Assembly (NCBI RefSeq): GCF_022601735.1 | Contig: NZ_JAKUMM010000001.1 | Span: 124,001-188,000 of the forward strand | Direction of reading: 5' to 3' | Source: Atopomonas sediminilitoris | Lineage (GTDB): Bacteria > Pseudomonadota > Gammaproteobacteria > Pseudomonadales > Pseudomonadaceae | DNA length: 64,000 bases | Shown: positions 1-9,138 of the stretch, piece by piece | Position numbering within the stretch: position 1 is the first letter of the stretch | Layout of the letters: every line of letters begins with the position of its first letter | Notes under the pieces: generated by a model | The model's input: only the letters and a program-made list of their open reading frames with translations | Databases searched by the model: none | Told to the model about the DNA's origin: nothing | Position numbers and translations under genes: made by a program

Positions 1-1560
1 AACCAACTCTTTGAACTGCCAGACGCCCCACAAACGCAATACGGCGCCACGATCGGCAAAGTGCTGGTGGGTGTTTCAAACGATGCCTATCTGAGTCGGC
101 AACGCGGGATTTTGCTGCGCGCTGCCGCCTTAATGCTGTTCGCCCTTGCCCTAACGTATCTTTTCGCTAGGCGCTTAGCCTCGAGCCTAGCCAAGCCGCT
201 GACGCAGATGGCCAGCACCCTGCAAGAGTTAGATCGCGGCGACTATCAACAGCAGTTACCGCGCTTTGATGAGGGCGAAGTCGGCCAAGTCGCCGAACAT
301 ATCAATACCTTGGCGAAGAACCTTGCCAACAGCCGCGTCGAACAAGAACACGCCATTGCCGCGCTGGTACGCGCCCGCGAAGAAGCCGAAGCCGCCAACC
401 AGGCCAAAAGCGAATTTCTCGCCATGATGAGCCATGAATTGCGCACCCCCATGAACGGTGTGCTGGGCATGCTGCAACTGCTCGAAACCACCGAGCAAAC
501 TCAAGAGCAAAGCGAATACACCGCAGTCGCCACGGAGTCGACCGAGCACCTGCTTAAGGTCATCAACGACATTCTCGACTTCTCACGCATTGAACGGGGC
601 GCGTTAGAAATCGAGCGCATCCCTTTTGACCTGCACGACTTAGTCCACAACGCCGTGATGGTCTTCCAACACAGCGCCAGCCAGCGTGGATTGGCCCTTG
701 AGCTGAACTATGCCGACGAGCTGAAACAGCTTGAGGTGCGCGGCGACCCCACGCGCCTGCGCCAAGTCTTGGTCAACCTGATCGGCAATGCCCTCAAGTT
801 CACCGAAGCCGGCGGTGTTTATCTCACCGTGGGCGGGCAAAAACTCGATGACAACGTATTGTGGCTAAGCTGCGAAGTGCGCGACACCGGCATAGGCATC
901 TCGCCGGAAAACTTAAGCCGCATGTTCAACGCATTCCAACAGGCCGACACGTCAACCTCGCGGCGCTACGGCGGCACAGGCCTAGGCCTTGCGATCGCAC
1001 GCACCTTGACGGAACACATGGGCGGCAGCCTACAAGCCCGCAGCGAAGAAGGTCAGGGCTCGAGCTTTATGCTGGAGATTCCACTGCCCTTCACCACCAA
1101 AACAGCCCACAGCAAGCCTGCCAATCGGGCCATTCGCGATGAAGGTCACGGCCAGCACATCCTTCTAGTCGAAGACAATCCGGTCAATCAAACCGTCATC
1201 GAAGCCATGCTAAGGTCATTAGGCTATAGCGTTAGCCTGGTTGACGATGGCAGCCAAGCTGTCCATCGCGCCAGTACAGAGTCGTTTGATTTGATTTTGA
1301 TGGACTGCCGCCTACCCCATATGGACGGTTACGAGGCCACCCGACTGATTCGCCAATTACCGTGCGCAATGGCCCGCTGCCCTATCATTGCCCTCACCGC
1401 CAACGCACTCCAAGGCGACCGCGAAGAGTGCTTAGCCGCCGGCATGGATGACTATATGGCCAAGCCCTTTAAGCGCGCCGAACTGCAAGACCTGATTGCC
1501 CATTGGCTAAACGTCAAACCTATGAACAACCCCAATAGTCCAGCAAGCGATGAATCATGA
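1..1560 (+). CDS. Hybrid sensor histidine kinase, 5' end outside window (PA1611-like)
   Basis: The reading frame is open from base 1, so the N-terminal sensor region is missing. Visible parts in order: a membrane segment (about 115-165), a HAMP linker, a coiled stretch, a HisKA dimerisation domain with H-box MSHELRTP (His codon at 433), an HATPase domain (N-box [11 protein letters not shown]1 DTGIGI, G2 GGTGLGLAI), and a C-terminal receiver with LILMDCRLP (Asp codon at 1303) and a later AKPF lysine motif. There is no Hpt domain, so phosphotransfer to a separate Hpt protein is expected. A hybrid kinase directly before fabA matches PA1611 of P. aeruginosa, which works with RetS and HptB in the Gac network; that equivalence is inferred from position and domain layout. 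A BarA/GacS-type kinase is the alternative. Confidence 0.9.
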   Translation, partial: NQLFELPDAPQTQYGATIGKVLVGVSNDAYLSRQRGILLRAAALMLFALALTYLFARRLASSLAKPLTQMASTLQELDRGDYQQQLPRFDEGEVGQVAEHINTLAKNLANSRVEQEHAIAALVRAREEAEAANQAKSEFLAMMSHELRTPMNGVLGMLQLLETTEQTQEQSEYTAVATESTEHLLKVINDILDFSRIERGALEIERIPFDLHDLVHNAVMVFQHSASQRGLALELNYADELKQLEVRGDPTRLRQVLVNLIGNALKFTEAGGVYLTVGGQKLDDNVLWLSCEVRDTGIGISPENLSRMFNAFQQADTSTSRRYGGTGLGLAIARTLTEHMGGSLQARSEEGQGSSFMLEIPLPFTTKTAHSKPANRAIRDEGHGQHILLVEDNPVNQTVIEAMLRSLGYSVSLVDDGSQAVHRASTESFDLILMDCRLPHMDGYEATRLIRQLPCAMARCPIIALTANALQGDREECLAAGMDDYMAKPFKRAELQDLIAHWLNVKPMNNPNSPASDES

Positions 1561-1675
1561 TTCAGCTTTCTGTGACTCACGACAAACACCCGCAGTCTAT
1601 GACTAGATCACGGCCCCAACGCTCAGGGGCTCGGACTTTCGCGCACCCTAGCACAGGGACTACCAAGGAGCTTTT

Positions 1676-2191
1676 ATGAGCAAGCAAGCAGCCTACAGCC
1701 GAGAAGAACTGCTCAGTTGCAGTCGCGGTGAACTGTTTGGCCCAGGCAACGCCCAGCTGCCGGCCCCAAACATGCTGATGATGGATCGCATCACCCACAT
1801 CAGTGAAACCGGCGGTAAATACGGTAAAGGCGAGATTGTTGCTGAGCTAGATATCACCCCAGACCTTTGGTTCTTTGGTTGTCATTTTGAAGGCGACCCC
1901 GTTATGCCCGGCTGCTTAGGCCTTGATGCTATGTGGCAACTGGTCGGTTTTCACCTCGGCTGGCTCGGCAATCCCGGTCGCGGCCGCGCCCTAGGCTCAG
2001 GTGAAGTGAAATTTTTCGGTCAAGTTCTGCCCACCGCTAAAAAAGTCACTTACAACATCCATATTAAACGTGTGATTAACCGCACCCTGATCTTGGCCAT
2101 CGCCGATGGCACCGTGGCTGTTGATGGCCGCGAAATTTACAGTGCGGAAGGCTTGCGAGTGGGCCTTTTCACGTCGACCGACAATTTCTAA
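1676..2191 (+). CDS. fabA: 3-hydroxydecanoyl-ACP dehydratase/isomerase FabA
   Basis: A 171-residue cytosolic enzyme that dehydrates 3-hydroxydecanoyl-ACP and isomerises trans-2- to cis-3-decenoyl-ACP, the branch point to unsaturated fatty acids. The catalytic pair is visible: His70 in [11 protein letters not shown] and Asp84 in GLDAMWQL, at the same numbers as in E. coli FabA. Length is typical of the family. The ATG is preceded by AAGGAGC at good spacing. fabB follows 10 bases after the stop, so the two are co-transcribed. The 115 bases upstream carry no operator that I recognise. Confidence 0.98.
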   Translation: MSKQAAYSREELLSCSRGELFGPGNAQLPAPNMLMMDRITHISETGGKYGKGEIVAELDITPDLWFFGCHFEGDPVMPGCLGLDAMWQLVGFHLGWLGNPGRGRALGSGEVKFFGQVLPTAKKVTYNIHIKRVINRTLILAIADGTVAVDGREIYSAEGLRVGLFTSTDNF

Positions 2192-2201
2192 GGAGTCCTC
2201 C

Positions 2202-3419
2202 ATGCGCCGTGTAGTCATCACCGGCCTTGGCATTGTTTCTTGCCTTGGCAACGATAAAGACAGCGTGAGCAACAGCCTGCGCCAAGGTAAAAGCGGGATT
2301 CGCGCCAATCCAAGCTACAAAGAAATGGGCCTGCGCAGCCAAGTCTCCGGCAGTGTTGACTTGAATCTTGACGAACTGATTGACCGTAAAGTTAAGCGCT
2401 TTATGGGGGACGCCGCTGCTTATGCCTATCTCGCCATGGAGCAAGCCATCGCTGATGCGCAGCTAAGCGAAGAGCAGGTTTCTAACGTACGTACCGGGCT
2501 TGTTGCAGGCTCTGGCGGCGCGTCAACCTTTAACCAGATGGAAGCCGTCGACACCTTGCGTGAAAAAGGCGTCAAGCGCGTTGGCCCTTATCGTGTGCCG
2601 CGCACTATGGGCAGCACAGTGTCCGCCTGTTTAGCCACGCCCTTTAAGATCAAAGGCGTGAACTACTCCATCTCTTCAGCCTGCGCCACCAGCGCACACT
2701 GCATCGGCCACGCCATGGAGCTGATCCAGCTGGGCAAGCAAGACATCGTCTTTGCCGGCGGCGGCGAAGAAGAGCACTGGACGCAGTCGTGCATGTTTGA
2801 CGCCATGGGCGCCCTATCCACAAGCTACAACGACACCCCAGAAAAAGCCTCACGCGCTTACGACGCCAACCGTGATGGTTTTGTCATCGCTGGCGGCGGC
2901 GGCATCGTGGTGGTTGAAGAGCTTGAGCATGCACTCAAGCGCGGGGCCACCATTTATGCCGAAATCATCGGTTATGGCGCCACCTCAGACGGCTACGACA
3001 TGGTCGCCCCCAGCGGCGAAGGTGCGATTCGCTGCATGCAACAAGCACTGAGCACCGTCGATAGCAAGATTGACTACCTCAACACCCACGGCACCTCTAC
3101 CCCTGTCGGCGATGTGGCCGAGCTTAAAGCGATTCGCGCTATTTTCCCTGACAATGCGCCGTTGATCAGCTCAACCAAAAGCCTATCAGGCCACTCACTC
3201 GGGGCCGCTGGCGTGCACGAAGCCATCTACAGTCTACTGATGATGCAAGGCGAGTTCCTCAGCGCCTCAGCCAACATCGACACGCTCGATGAGCAGGCGG
3301 CTAACCTGCCGATTCTGCGTGAAACGCAAGAGAACCATCGTGTGGACACGATTATGTCCAACAGCTTTGGCTTTGGCGGCACCAACGCCACTCTCGTACT
3401 GCGTCGATACAACGCTTAA
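2202..3419 (+). CDS. fabB: 3-oxoacyl-ACP synthase I FabB
   Basis: A 405-residue condensing enzyme that elongates the cis-3-decenoyl-ACP made by FabA. The thiolase-fold triad is complete: Cys161 in SSACATSAH, His296 in NTHGTSTP and His331 in [10 protein letters not shown]. The C-terminal [10 protein letters not shown] loop of the family is present. The start at 2202 is chosen because AAGGAGT lies just upstream and the protein then begins [10 protein letters not shown] as its homologues do; a longer frame back to 2106 would run inside fabA. A strong terminator follows. Confidence 0.98.
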   Translation: MRRVVITGLGIVSCLGNDKDSVSNSLRQGKSGIRANPSYKEMGLRSQVSGSVDLNLDELIDRKVKRFMGDAAAYAYLAMEQAIADAQLSEEQVSNVRTGLVAGSGGASTFNQMEAVDTLREKGVKRVGPYRVPRTMGSTVSACLATPFKIKGVNYSISSACATSAHCIGHAMELIQLGKQDIVFAGGGEEEHWTQSCMFDAMGALSTSYNDTPEKASRAYDANRDGFVIAGGGGIVVVEELEHALKRGATIYAEIIGYGATSDGYDMVAPSGEGAIRCMQQALSTVDSKIDYLNTHGTSTPVGDVAELKAIRAIFPDNAPLISSTKSLSGHSLGAAGVHEAIYSLLMMQGEFLSASANIDTLDEQAANLPILRETQENHRVDTIMSNSFGFGGTNATLVLRRYNA

Positions 3420-3433
3420 TTTTAGCGTTCGAT

Positions 3434-3467
3434 AAAAAAACCGAGCTTGTTATAGCTCGGTTTTTTA
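3434..3467. terminator. Bidirectional rho-independent terminator fabB/cheR
   Basis: CCGAGC and GCTCGG form a stem around an 8-base loop, flanked by an A-run on the left and a T-run on the right, so it can end transcription from both convergent sides. Confidence 0.9.
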
Positions 3468-3495
3468 TATCAACCTACCTGCCAGACCAGCTAAA

Positions 3496-4329
3496 TTATT
3501 TAGCCTTGGCCTGATAAACAATACCCGGATTGCACTGCACCATTTGATACAACTCCGGCAAACCGTTGAGCGCCTCGGAAGCGCCAAGAAACAAATATCC
3601 GCCAGGCTTTAGCGTTGCATGAATCTTGGTCAGAATCTCTTTCTTAACTTCGGCCGAAAAATAAATCAGCACGTTACGGCAAAAGACCAAATCAAACTTA
3701 CCTAACGATGCATAGCTATCCAGCAAATTTAAAGCACGGAACTCAACACGCTGCTTTAACGGCGGTTTAACCCCCCAGCGGCCATCTTCTTTTTTATCGA
3801 AATAACGCTGCAAGCGATCCTGCGACAGACCGCGCCCGATCGCTAGGCTATCGTACTCACCGGCTTTCGCAGCATTGAGCATCGAGCCAGACAAGTCGGT
3901 CGCGACTATCTGCACACCACCGCGCAACAAGCCCAAATTGCTCTTTTCAAACTCGTCGATCGACATGGACAACGAATAAGGTTCTTGGCCCGAAGAACAC
4001 GCCGCCGACCAAATCCTTAAACGCATGCCATTAGCGGCCTTGGCCACCTCAGGCAACAAACGCGACTTTAAAACCTCAAAGGGATAAGTATCACGGAACC
4101 ACAAGGTTTCGTTGGTCGTCATGGCGTCAACGACTTGCTCACGCAAGCCGCCACGCGGCATTAGCTCAATTTTGCGAACCAGCTCACCAAGGCTTTCAAT
4201 CTTATTTTCTTGCATTAAACGATTAAGACGGCTGGTTACCAAATATTGCTTATTACTACCCAGCACAATGCCGCAACTTTTCTCTAAGAAAGCTCGAAAC
4301 TGCTCAAAATCAGCGTTGGACACTGTCAC
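3496..4329 (-). CDS. cheR: Chemotaxis protein methyltransferase CheR
   Basis: Transfers methyl groups from S-adenosylmethionine to glutamates of chemoreceptors. The N-terminal helical domain (MTTNETLWFRD motif) is followed by a Rossmann methyltransferase domain with WSAACSSGQEPYS for cofactor binding and FDLVFCRNVLIYF near the C-terminus. About 277 residues, the usual size. Two GTG codons compete for the start, at 4335 and 4329. AAGGTGA at 4343-4337 sits 7 bases before the second and only 1 base before the first, so 4329 is preferred. It lies behind cheV with 33 to 39 bases between them, the cheV-cheR order seen in other pseudomonads. Confidence 0.95.
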   Translation of the reverse strand: MTVSNADFEQFRAFLEKSCGIVLGSNKQYLVTSRLNRLMQENKIESLGELVRKIELMPRGGLREQVVDAMTTNETLWFRDTYPFEVLKSRLLPEVAKAANGMRLRIWSAACSSGQEPYSLSMSIDEFEKSNLGLLRGGVQIVATDLSGSMLNAAKAGEYDSLAIGRGLSQDRLQRYFDKKEDGRWGVKPPLKQRVEFRALNLLDSYASLGKFDLVFCRNVLIYFSAEVKKEILTKIHATLKPGGYLFLGASEALNGLPELYQMVQCNPGIVYQAKAK

Positions 4330-4368
4330 GCGCACTTCACCTTATGTCAGTCGAAATTCGAAGGGGCA

Positions 4369-5301
4369 TTACGCCCCTTCGCTCGCATTAATGCGCTCGA
4401 TCACGCGATTGGCTAGATCATCAGGCCTAAACTTGGCCAAGAAGTCATTAGCACCAACCTTCTTCACCATCGCTTGGTTAAACACCCCTGACAATGAGGT
4501 ATGCAGCAAAATATGCAGTCCCTCTAAGCGGGGGTCAGCGCGGATCTCTGCAGTCAGCGTATAACCATCCATTTCCGGCATTTCAATGTCGGAAACGATC
4601 ATGAGCAGCTCCTTGCAAGGATCTTTACCTTCCGCCAACAGCGAGCGCAGATAATCGTAAGCTTGGCGACCGTCATTCAGAGCAACAACTTCCACGCCAA
4701 CGGTTTCAAGACAACGCTTAACCTGCTTACGCGCCACCGAAGAGTCATCACAGATCAAAATACGCTTAGTGACAGCCTTCGACTGCGCATCAGCGGTGAT
4801 CACACCCTCAGAAATTTGTTCATGGGTCGGTGAAACCTCGGCGAGGATCTTCTCCACGTCGATAATCTCAACCAGCTTCTTATCTACCCGCGTTACCGCA
4901 GTCAGATAATGATCGCGCCCAGTGCCTTTTGGCGGCGGATGGATCTCTTCCCAGTTCATGTTGACGATACGTTCGACCGAACGCACCAGAAAACCCTGAA
5001 CTTTCATATTGTACTCCGTGATAATCACGAAGCTGTCTTTTAGGTTGTCCAGTGCCTGACGCCCCGTCGCCATGGACAAGTCCATGATAGGGATCGTTCC
5101 GCCACGAATATTGGCCACCCCGCGCACCACGGGACTCGACTTAGGCATCACCGTCAGGTTGGGGCATTGTAAAACCTCCTTAACCTTAAACACGTTAATG
5201 CCATACAGCTGCGGGCCTTCCAGGCGGAACAGCAACAACTCCAGTCGGTTCTGGCCAACCAGCTGAGTCCGCTGGTTTACTGAGTCCAACACACCGGCCA
5301 T
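4369..5301 (-). CDS. cheV: Chemotaxis coupling protein CheV (CheW-receiver)
   Basis: Couples chemoreceptors to CheA and adjusts gain through its own phosphorylation. Residues 1-160 form a CheW-like domain (LLLFRLEGPQLYGINVFKVKE, VVRGVANIRGG). Residues about 178-305 form a receiver with acidic pair Asp185-Asp186 and phospho-acceptor Asp238 in VSDIEMPEMDG. The usual late lysine position reads LAKF. It starts at an ATG with AGGAGC upstream, is 310 residues long, and is followed by cheR. It diverges from flgA. I could not identify a FliA promoter for it in the shared intergenic region. Confidence 0.97.
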   Translation of the reverse strand: MAGVLDSVNQRTQLVGQNRLELLLFRLEGPQLYGINVFKVKEVLQCPNLTVMPKSSPVVRGVANIRGGTIPIMDLSMATGRQALDNLKDSFVIITEYNMKVQGFLVRSVERIVNMNWEEIHPPPKGTGRDHYLTAVTRVDKKLVEIIDVEKILAEVSPTHEQISEGVITADAQSKAVTKRILICDDSSVARKQVKRCLETVGVEVVALNDGRQAYDYLRSLLAEGKDPCKELLMIVSDIEMPEMDGYTLTAEIRADPRLEGLHILLHTSLSGVFNQAMVKKVGANDFLAKFRPDDLANRVIERINASEGA

Positions 5302-5338
5302 AAGGGGCTCCTGTGGTTCTAAAGGCTCTTGCCGTTCA

Positions 5339-5354
5339 GCTTAGTTCACTAAGC
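5339..5354. promoter_or_regulatory. Perfect palindrome abutting the flgA sigma-54 promoter
   Basis: GCTTAGT-TC-ACTAAGC is a perfect 7+2+7 inverted repeat. Its last base touches the -24 element of the flgA promoter and it lies in the cheV-flgA intergenic region. It could be an operator for either gene. It does not match any consensus I know. Confidence 0.45.
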
Positions 5355-5369
5355 GGCACGTGCTTTGCT
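5354..5369 (+). promoter_or_regulatory. Sigma-54 (RpoN) promoter of flgA
   Basis: CGGCACG-TGCT-TTGCT matches the -24/-12 consensus, with GG at 5355-5356 and GC at 5367-5368 separated by exactly 10 bases. Transcription would start near 5380, which rules out an flgA start codon at 5365 and supports the one at 5422. FleQ/RpoN control of flgA is known in Pseudomonas. Confidence 0.85.
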
Positions 5370-5421
5370 TTTTTATTGTAGGCCGCTTTTTATCGACAGT
5401 CTTTTGGCGGCAAGGAAAAAC

Positions 5422-6126
5422 ATGCGACCACTGCTTTTGTTTATCTGCCTATCACTCACGCCCTACCCGTTGTGGGCAGCTGCGCTATCAGAGCAGATTA
5501 TCGGCCAAGCCCATGCCTTTCTTGAGGAGCATGTTGCAACTTATATAGAAGCACAGGCGGACAATCCAAGGGCAGATATTCAGCCAATTCGTGTTGACCC
5601 GCGCTTGCGCCTAGCCGATTGCGACAAACCGTTGACGATCCAGCAAGAGAGCCAAGGCTCGCCAATCGGCCGCGTCACGTTAAGCGTTCGCTGCTCCGGC
5701 AGCAGTCCTTGGCGTATTTTCATCCCGGCCGAAGTCCACCTTTATCGCGCAGTGGTGATCATGGCTAGGCCCATGGCACGCAAAAGCAAAGTGCAGCCTG
5801 AGGATCTTGTACTGCGCGAGACCGAAGTCAGCGCAGTGCGGCAAAACTACCTTACCGATCTCAACCAGGCTGCAGGTCAAACACTGCGCAGGCCGGTCGG
5901 CATTAATGAAATACTCACCACCAGTCACCTAGAGCCAAGCAAACTGATACGGCGCGGCGATCGCGTGGTTATTCTGGCCACAAACGGCGACTTTATAGTC
6001 AAAATGCAAGGCGAGGCGCTCAGCGACGGCGCAAAAGGCCAGCAAATACGAGTGCGTAACGTTGCCTCAGGCCGCATCATCCGCGCTCGCGTTACTGGGC
6101 CCAATCAAGTGAAAGTGGCCATCTAG
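5422..6126 (+). CDS. flgA: Flagellar basal body P-ring assembly chaperone FlgA
   Basis: A periplasmic chaperone needed for FlgI to form the P ring. 234 residues, close to the known Pseudomonas length. Begins with a Sec signal peptide (MRPLLLFICLSLTPYPLWA) followed by the mature chain; the C-terminal SAF domain contains LVLRETEVSAVRQNYL and LIRRGDRVVILA. The ATG at 5422 has AAGGA 5 bases upstream and lies about 40 bases beyond the sigma-54 start point. Diverges from cheV; followed after 151 bases by the FliA-controlled flgM. Confidence 0.95.
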   Translation: MRPLLLFICLSLTPYPLWAAALSEQIIGQAHAFLEEHVATYIEAQADNPRADIQPIRVDPRLRLADCDKPLTIQQESQGSPIGRVTLSVRCSGSSPWRIFIPAEVHLYRAVVIMARPMARKSKVQPEDLVLRETEVSAVRQNYLTDLNQAAGQTLRRPVGINEILTTSHLEPSKLIRRGDRVVILATNGDFIVKMQGEALSDGAKGQQIRVRNVASGRIIRARVTGPNQVKVAI

Positions 6127-6210
6127 GAACGCTTCTTGTAATGTTTGACACCAAGACACGCTGACTGCGTGAACTCGCCAACTAAATGACACATTTCACA
6201 GTTTTCGGCC

Positions 6211-6237
6211 TAAAGTTCTCTTAAGCAGTGCCGATTA
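6211..6237 (+). promoter_or_regulatory. FliA (sigma-28) promoter of flgMNZ
   Basis: TAAAGTTC, an 11-base spacer and GCCGATTA match the sigma-28 consensus TAAAGTTT-N11-GCCGATAA at all but two positions. It lies 41 bases before the flgM start. A 10-base direct repeat CTTAAGCAGT at 6220-6229 and 6238-6247 overlaps the spacer and the end of the -10 element. Confidence 0.9.
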
Positions 6238-6277
6238 CTTAAGCAGTCAGACTTAAAACGCTTCGAGGCATATAGCC

Positions 6278-6601
6278 ATGGTCATTGATTTCAATCGACT
6301 GAACACCAGCAGCACAGGCAACAGCAGCGTCAATAAAAACGCCGCCACTGAAGCCGACGCTAGCAAAACCGCAGCCAAAGCGCCTGCTGCAGATGCACCT
6401 GCCAGCAAAGCGGCCGGCGATTCAGTGCAACTCAGCCAACAGGCACAAACCTTGAAACAAGCTGAGTCACGTATCCGTGACCTTCCCAAAGTGGACAGTG
6501 AGCGCGTAGAGCGCCTTAAAGCAGCCATCGCTGATGGCAGCTATAGCGTCGACGCCAAACGCGTTGCACAAAAGCTCACGGCCTTCGAGGCACAGCGTTA
6601 A
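6278..6601 (+). CDS. flgM: Anti-sigma-28 factor FlgM
   Basis: A small, disordered cytosolic protein (107 residues) that holds FliA until the hook is complete and is then exported. The N-terminal half is Ala/Ser/Thr/Asn-rich; the FliA-binding C-terminal half contains [10 protein letters not shown], then [18 protein letters not shown] and a final VAQKLTAFE helix, the usual FlgM signature. Its own FliA promoter closes a feedback loop. flgN follows after 25 bases. Confidence 0.95.
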   Translation: MVIDFNRLNTSSTGNSSVNKNAATEADASKTAAKAPAADAPASKAAGDSVQLSQQAQTLKQAESRIRDLPKVDSERVERLKAAIADGSYSVDAKRVAQKLTAFEAQR

Positions 6602-6626
6602 TAGCTGTTTTTGAGAGGCGATCGCC

Positions 6627-7088
6627 ATGTATGGTCAGTTACTGAGCAATCTGCAAGCCGATGAGCAGCACGCACTTGAACTACAAGCCTTGCTGTTACG
6701 CGAACAGGACGCCCTCAAAGATCGCCAACTAGAAGCCTTACAAGACCAGCTTGCCAGCAAGCAGAGCTTACTCAAGCAGCTTGAAGATGGCAGTCACGCA
6801 CGTAGTCAACTACTGCAAAGCCAAGGGCTGCCCGCCTCACTCAATAGCTTGAAGCAGCTCGCCAAAAACGCACCACAAGGTGATGCCTTGATTGCACTGG
6901 CCTGCCGCGTAGACGAACTACTGCACACCTGCCGTGCGATCAATGAAGTTAACGGTCGCTTAATGCGTGCCAACCAGAACTCAATCAGCCAATTGCTTGG
7001 CGTACTTCGCGGACAAGACACGCCGCTGTATAACCGTTATGGCAATAACGCCGGCATAGCGCGCAATCGTCCACTTTCAAGCGCTTAG
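6627..7088 (+). CDS. flgN: Flagellar export chaperone FlgN
   Basis: Cytosolic chaperone for the hook-associated proteins FlgK and FlgL. 153 residues, almost wholly helical with heptad-rich segments (LQADEQHALELQALLLREQDAL) and a basic C-terminal tail with NRYGNNAG. No catalytic motif, as expected. Sits between flgM and flgZ, the flgMNZ order described in Pseudomonas. The start ATG has GAGAGGCG upstream. Confidence 0.92.
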   Translation: MYGQLLSNLQADEQHALELQALLLREQDALKDRQLEALQDQLASKQSLLKQLEDGSHARSQLLQSQGLPASLNSLKQLAKNAPQGDALIALACRVDELLHTCRAINEVNGRLMRANQNSISQLLGVLRGQDTPLYNRYGNNAGIARNRPLSSA

Positions 7089-7159
7089 CGCTGGGTTTTT
7101 AAGCATTTCAGCACTACGCTTAATAAGCCAACTCATCACGGTCAGGAGTCTAAAGACCT

Positions 7160-7903
7160 GTGCCCAGCCCTTTTGCGATTGATGACAGTCCTCAACAACC
7201 TCGACAGCTAACCAGCCCAGCAGAGATCGTCGCGAATCTCAGCACCTTAATGGATAGCCACGACCCCCTGATCGTGCGTTTTAATGGGCGTAATCGTAAG
7301 TTCCAGTCCTTTGTGGTCGCCATCGATAAAGCCAACAACCGCGTTGCGCTCGATGAACTCATGCCCAATGACGGCGACAAGCTCATGCAAGCCCGTGAAG
7401 CGTTTAGTGTTGAGGCATTTCATGACGGCGTGCGCATCACATGGAGCAATGAGGCTGATTTGGCCGTCTATGCGCAGCACGAGGGCGCACCTTGTTTTTG
7501 GCTGCCACTCCCCAGCAGCATCACCTACCATCAGCGCCGCGCCGCTTTTCGTGTCAGCCTTAAGCAAACGCAAAAAATACCACTGCGCGTTAGCGACTCC
7601 CTCAAAGCCGTGCAAGCCACAGGGCTACTGGTCGATATTTCTGCCACGGGCTGTCGTTGCCTGTTCAAAGGCAATCTACAAAGCCAGTTATTACCCGGCG
7701 CGGTGCTCGATCACCTGACCATTGCGTTAGACCAGCAACGTGTCACTTGCCATGCGGAAGTGCGCCACGTGCACTTTGACGAAAAACGCAATCTCAGCCT
7801 TGTTGGCATCCGCTTCTACAAACTGCAAGGCCTTGAGCAGCGCACCATTGAGCGCTTTGTTTACCAACAACAACGCGAAAGTCGCCGTACCGAGAATGAT
7901 TAA
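7160..7903 (+). CDS. flgZ: Flagellar brake protein FlgZ (YcgR-N plus PilZ)
   Basis: A c-di-GMP effector that acts on the flagellar motor to slow swimming. Residues about 20-125 are a YcgR N-terminal domain; residues about 128-245 are a PilZ domain carrying the arginine-rich QRRAAFRV motif and DISATGCR, the D-x-S-x-x-G ligand loop. 247 residues. The start is GTG at 7160 with CAGGAG upstream. It ends in a TAA that lies inside a short inverted repeat shared with the stop of the opposite gene. Confidence 0.93.
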   Translation: MPSPFAIDDSPQQPRQLTSPAEIVANLSTLMDSHDPLIVRFNGRNRKFQSFVVAIDKANNRVALDELMPNDGDKLMQAREAFSVEAFHDGVRITWSNEADLAVYAQHEGAPCFWLPLPSSITYHQRRAAFRVSLKQTQKIPLRVSDSLKAVQATGLLVDISATGCRCLFKGNLQSQLLPGAVLDHLTIALDQQRVTCHAEVRHVHFDEKRNLSLVGIRFYKLQGLEQRTIERFVYQQQRESRRTEND

Positions 7904-7925
7904 AGCTTCTACTGCCGAGCTTTAA
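7900..7925. terminator. Inverted repeat covering both stop codons of flgZ and ycfH
   Basis: TTAAAGCT and AGCTTTAA form an 8-base stem with a 10-base loop. The TAA of flgZ and the TAA of the convergent hydrolase gene both lie in the arms. It is AT-rich and weak as a terminator. Confidence 0.4.
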
Positions 7926-8701
7926 ACGGCCGCCAGCGGGAATAAGCGTTCGAAGTTGGCGGTGGTTTGCTCAGCCAGCGCGTCAAAGCTCACGCCTCGT
8001 AACTGCGCTAGAAACTCGGCAACATCGCGAACATAACGCGGCTCATTGCTTTTGCCACGATGAGGGATCGGCGCTAAGTACGGGGCATCGGTCTCTACCA
8101 ACAAACGATCAGCGGGCACTTGCAATGCCACTTCACGCAGCGCTTGAGCATTGCGGAAAGTCACAATGCCGCTGAGCGATATGTAATAGCCCATATCCAA
8201 AGCCGCTTTAGCCATAGCCCAATCTTCGGTAAAGCAATGCAAAACCCCAGCGTTGGGCAAGTCGGCGGCGCGCAGCAATTCAAGCGTGTCTTGACGAGCC
8301 TCGCGGGTATGGATGACCACGGGCTTACCGGTTTGCTTGGCCGCCTGTAGATGCAACGAAAAGGCTCGCTGCTGGTCAGCAGCCATCTGCGGCTCGTAAT
8401 GGTAATCGAGCCCTGTCTCGCCGATAGCGACCACGCGCGGGTCGTCCAACTCAGCGAGCAACCAATCGAGACTCGGTTGTTGTTCGGGCTGCAAGTCCAA
8501 CGGATGAATACCAACACTGGCAAACACGTCCGCATGCTGGTGCGCCAACTGCTTAACGGTAGCTGCATTATCCGCGCTAACACCGATACACAAAAAACGA
8601 CCAACCCCGCCATCACGCGCCGCTTGCAGCGCGGCATCGAGGGAGCCGTTATAGGGTGTTAAATCGAGACGATCGAGATGACAGTGTGAATCAACCAACA
8701 T
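7922..8701 (-). CDS. ycfH: TatD-family metal-dependent hydrolase, YcfH type
   Basis: A 259-residue TIM-barrel hydrolase with the TatD metal-ligand set: DSHCHLD at residues 4-10, GETGLDYHY, VVIHTREA, VLHCFTED and LVETDAPYLAP. It belongs to the YcfH branch, which in many gammaproteobacteria sits next to pilZ and holB as here. A nuclease or deoxyribonuclease activity is known for relatives; the exact substrate of this branch is uncertain. It is the last gene of the long minus-strand series. A second, more TatD-like paralogue lies at 34332. Confidence 0.93.
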   Translation of the reverse strand: MLVDSHCHLDRLDLTPYNGSLDAALQAARDGGVGRFLCIGVSADNAATVKQLAHQHADVFASVGIHPLDLQPEQQPSLDWLLAELDDPRVVAIGETGLDYHYEPQMAADQQRAFSLHLQAAKQTGKPVVIHTREARQDTLELLRAADLPNAGVLHCFTEDWAMAKAALDMGYYISLSGIVTFRNAQALREVALQVPADRLLVETDAPYLAPIPHRGKSNEPRYVRDVAEFLAQLRGVSFDALAEQTTANFERLFPLAAV

Positions 8702-8710
8702 AGCGAGGCG

Positions 8711-9067
8711 TTACATCGTGTGGGTGGGGCGGTCCGACTTCAAAGCGCCGGCTAGATAAGTCTCGATCTTGTTGCGGGCGGTGGGATCACCCTCATTGAA
8801 CTGCACACCGATACCGGCAGCGCGGTTACCTTGTGCACCCTTAGGCGTAATCCAGATCACCTTGCCTGCCACTGGGATTTTTTCTGGCTCGTCCATGAGA
8901 TTCAGCAGCATGAACACTTCATCGCCAAGCTTGTAGGCCTTCGCCGTAGGGATGAACAAACCACCATGCTTAACGAACGGCATATAGGCTGCATAGAGGA
9001 CCGATTTGTCCTTAATTGTCAGCGACAAAATACCGTTACGTGGACCTAAATTTGGCGGCAAGCTCAT
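8711..9067 (-). CDS. pilZ: Type IV pilus biogenesis protein PilZ
   Basis: A 118-residue cytosolic single-domain PilZ protein needed for type IV pilus assembly and twitching. It is nearly identical to the P. aeruginosa protein from memory (MSLPPNLGPRNGILSLTIKD at the N-terminus, GAQGNRAAGIGVQFNEGD, LKSDRPTHTM at the C-terminus). This founding member lacks the RxxxR c-di-GMP motif. The ATG at 9067 gives exactly the known length; a GTG at 9079 is a less likely start because it directly abuts the Shine-Dalgarno-like GAAGG. Lies between holB and ycfH. Confidence 0.96.
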   Translation of the reverse strand: MSLPPNLGPRNGILSLTIKDKSVLYAAYMPFVKHGGLFIPTAKAYKLGDEVFMLLNLMDEPEKIPVAGKVIWITPKGAQGNRAAGIGVQFNEGDPTARNKIETYLAGALKSDRPTHTM

Positions 9068-9138
9068 TCGTTCAGACACCCTTCACATCGTCAAAAAGAA
9101 GCCATCTCGCAGATAACTTCTACATCCCTTGCGGCATT

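Noticed and set aside
1612-1630. Terminator between the hybrid kinase and fabA
   Set aside because: GCCCC-N8-GGGGC has only 5 pairs and no T-run.
5302-5338. FliA promoter for cheV
   Set aside because: On the minus strand only TAAGCTGA-N9-GCC was found; spacing and -10 bases do not fit the consensus.
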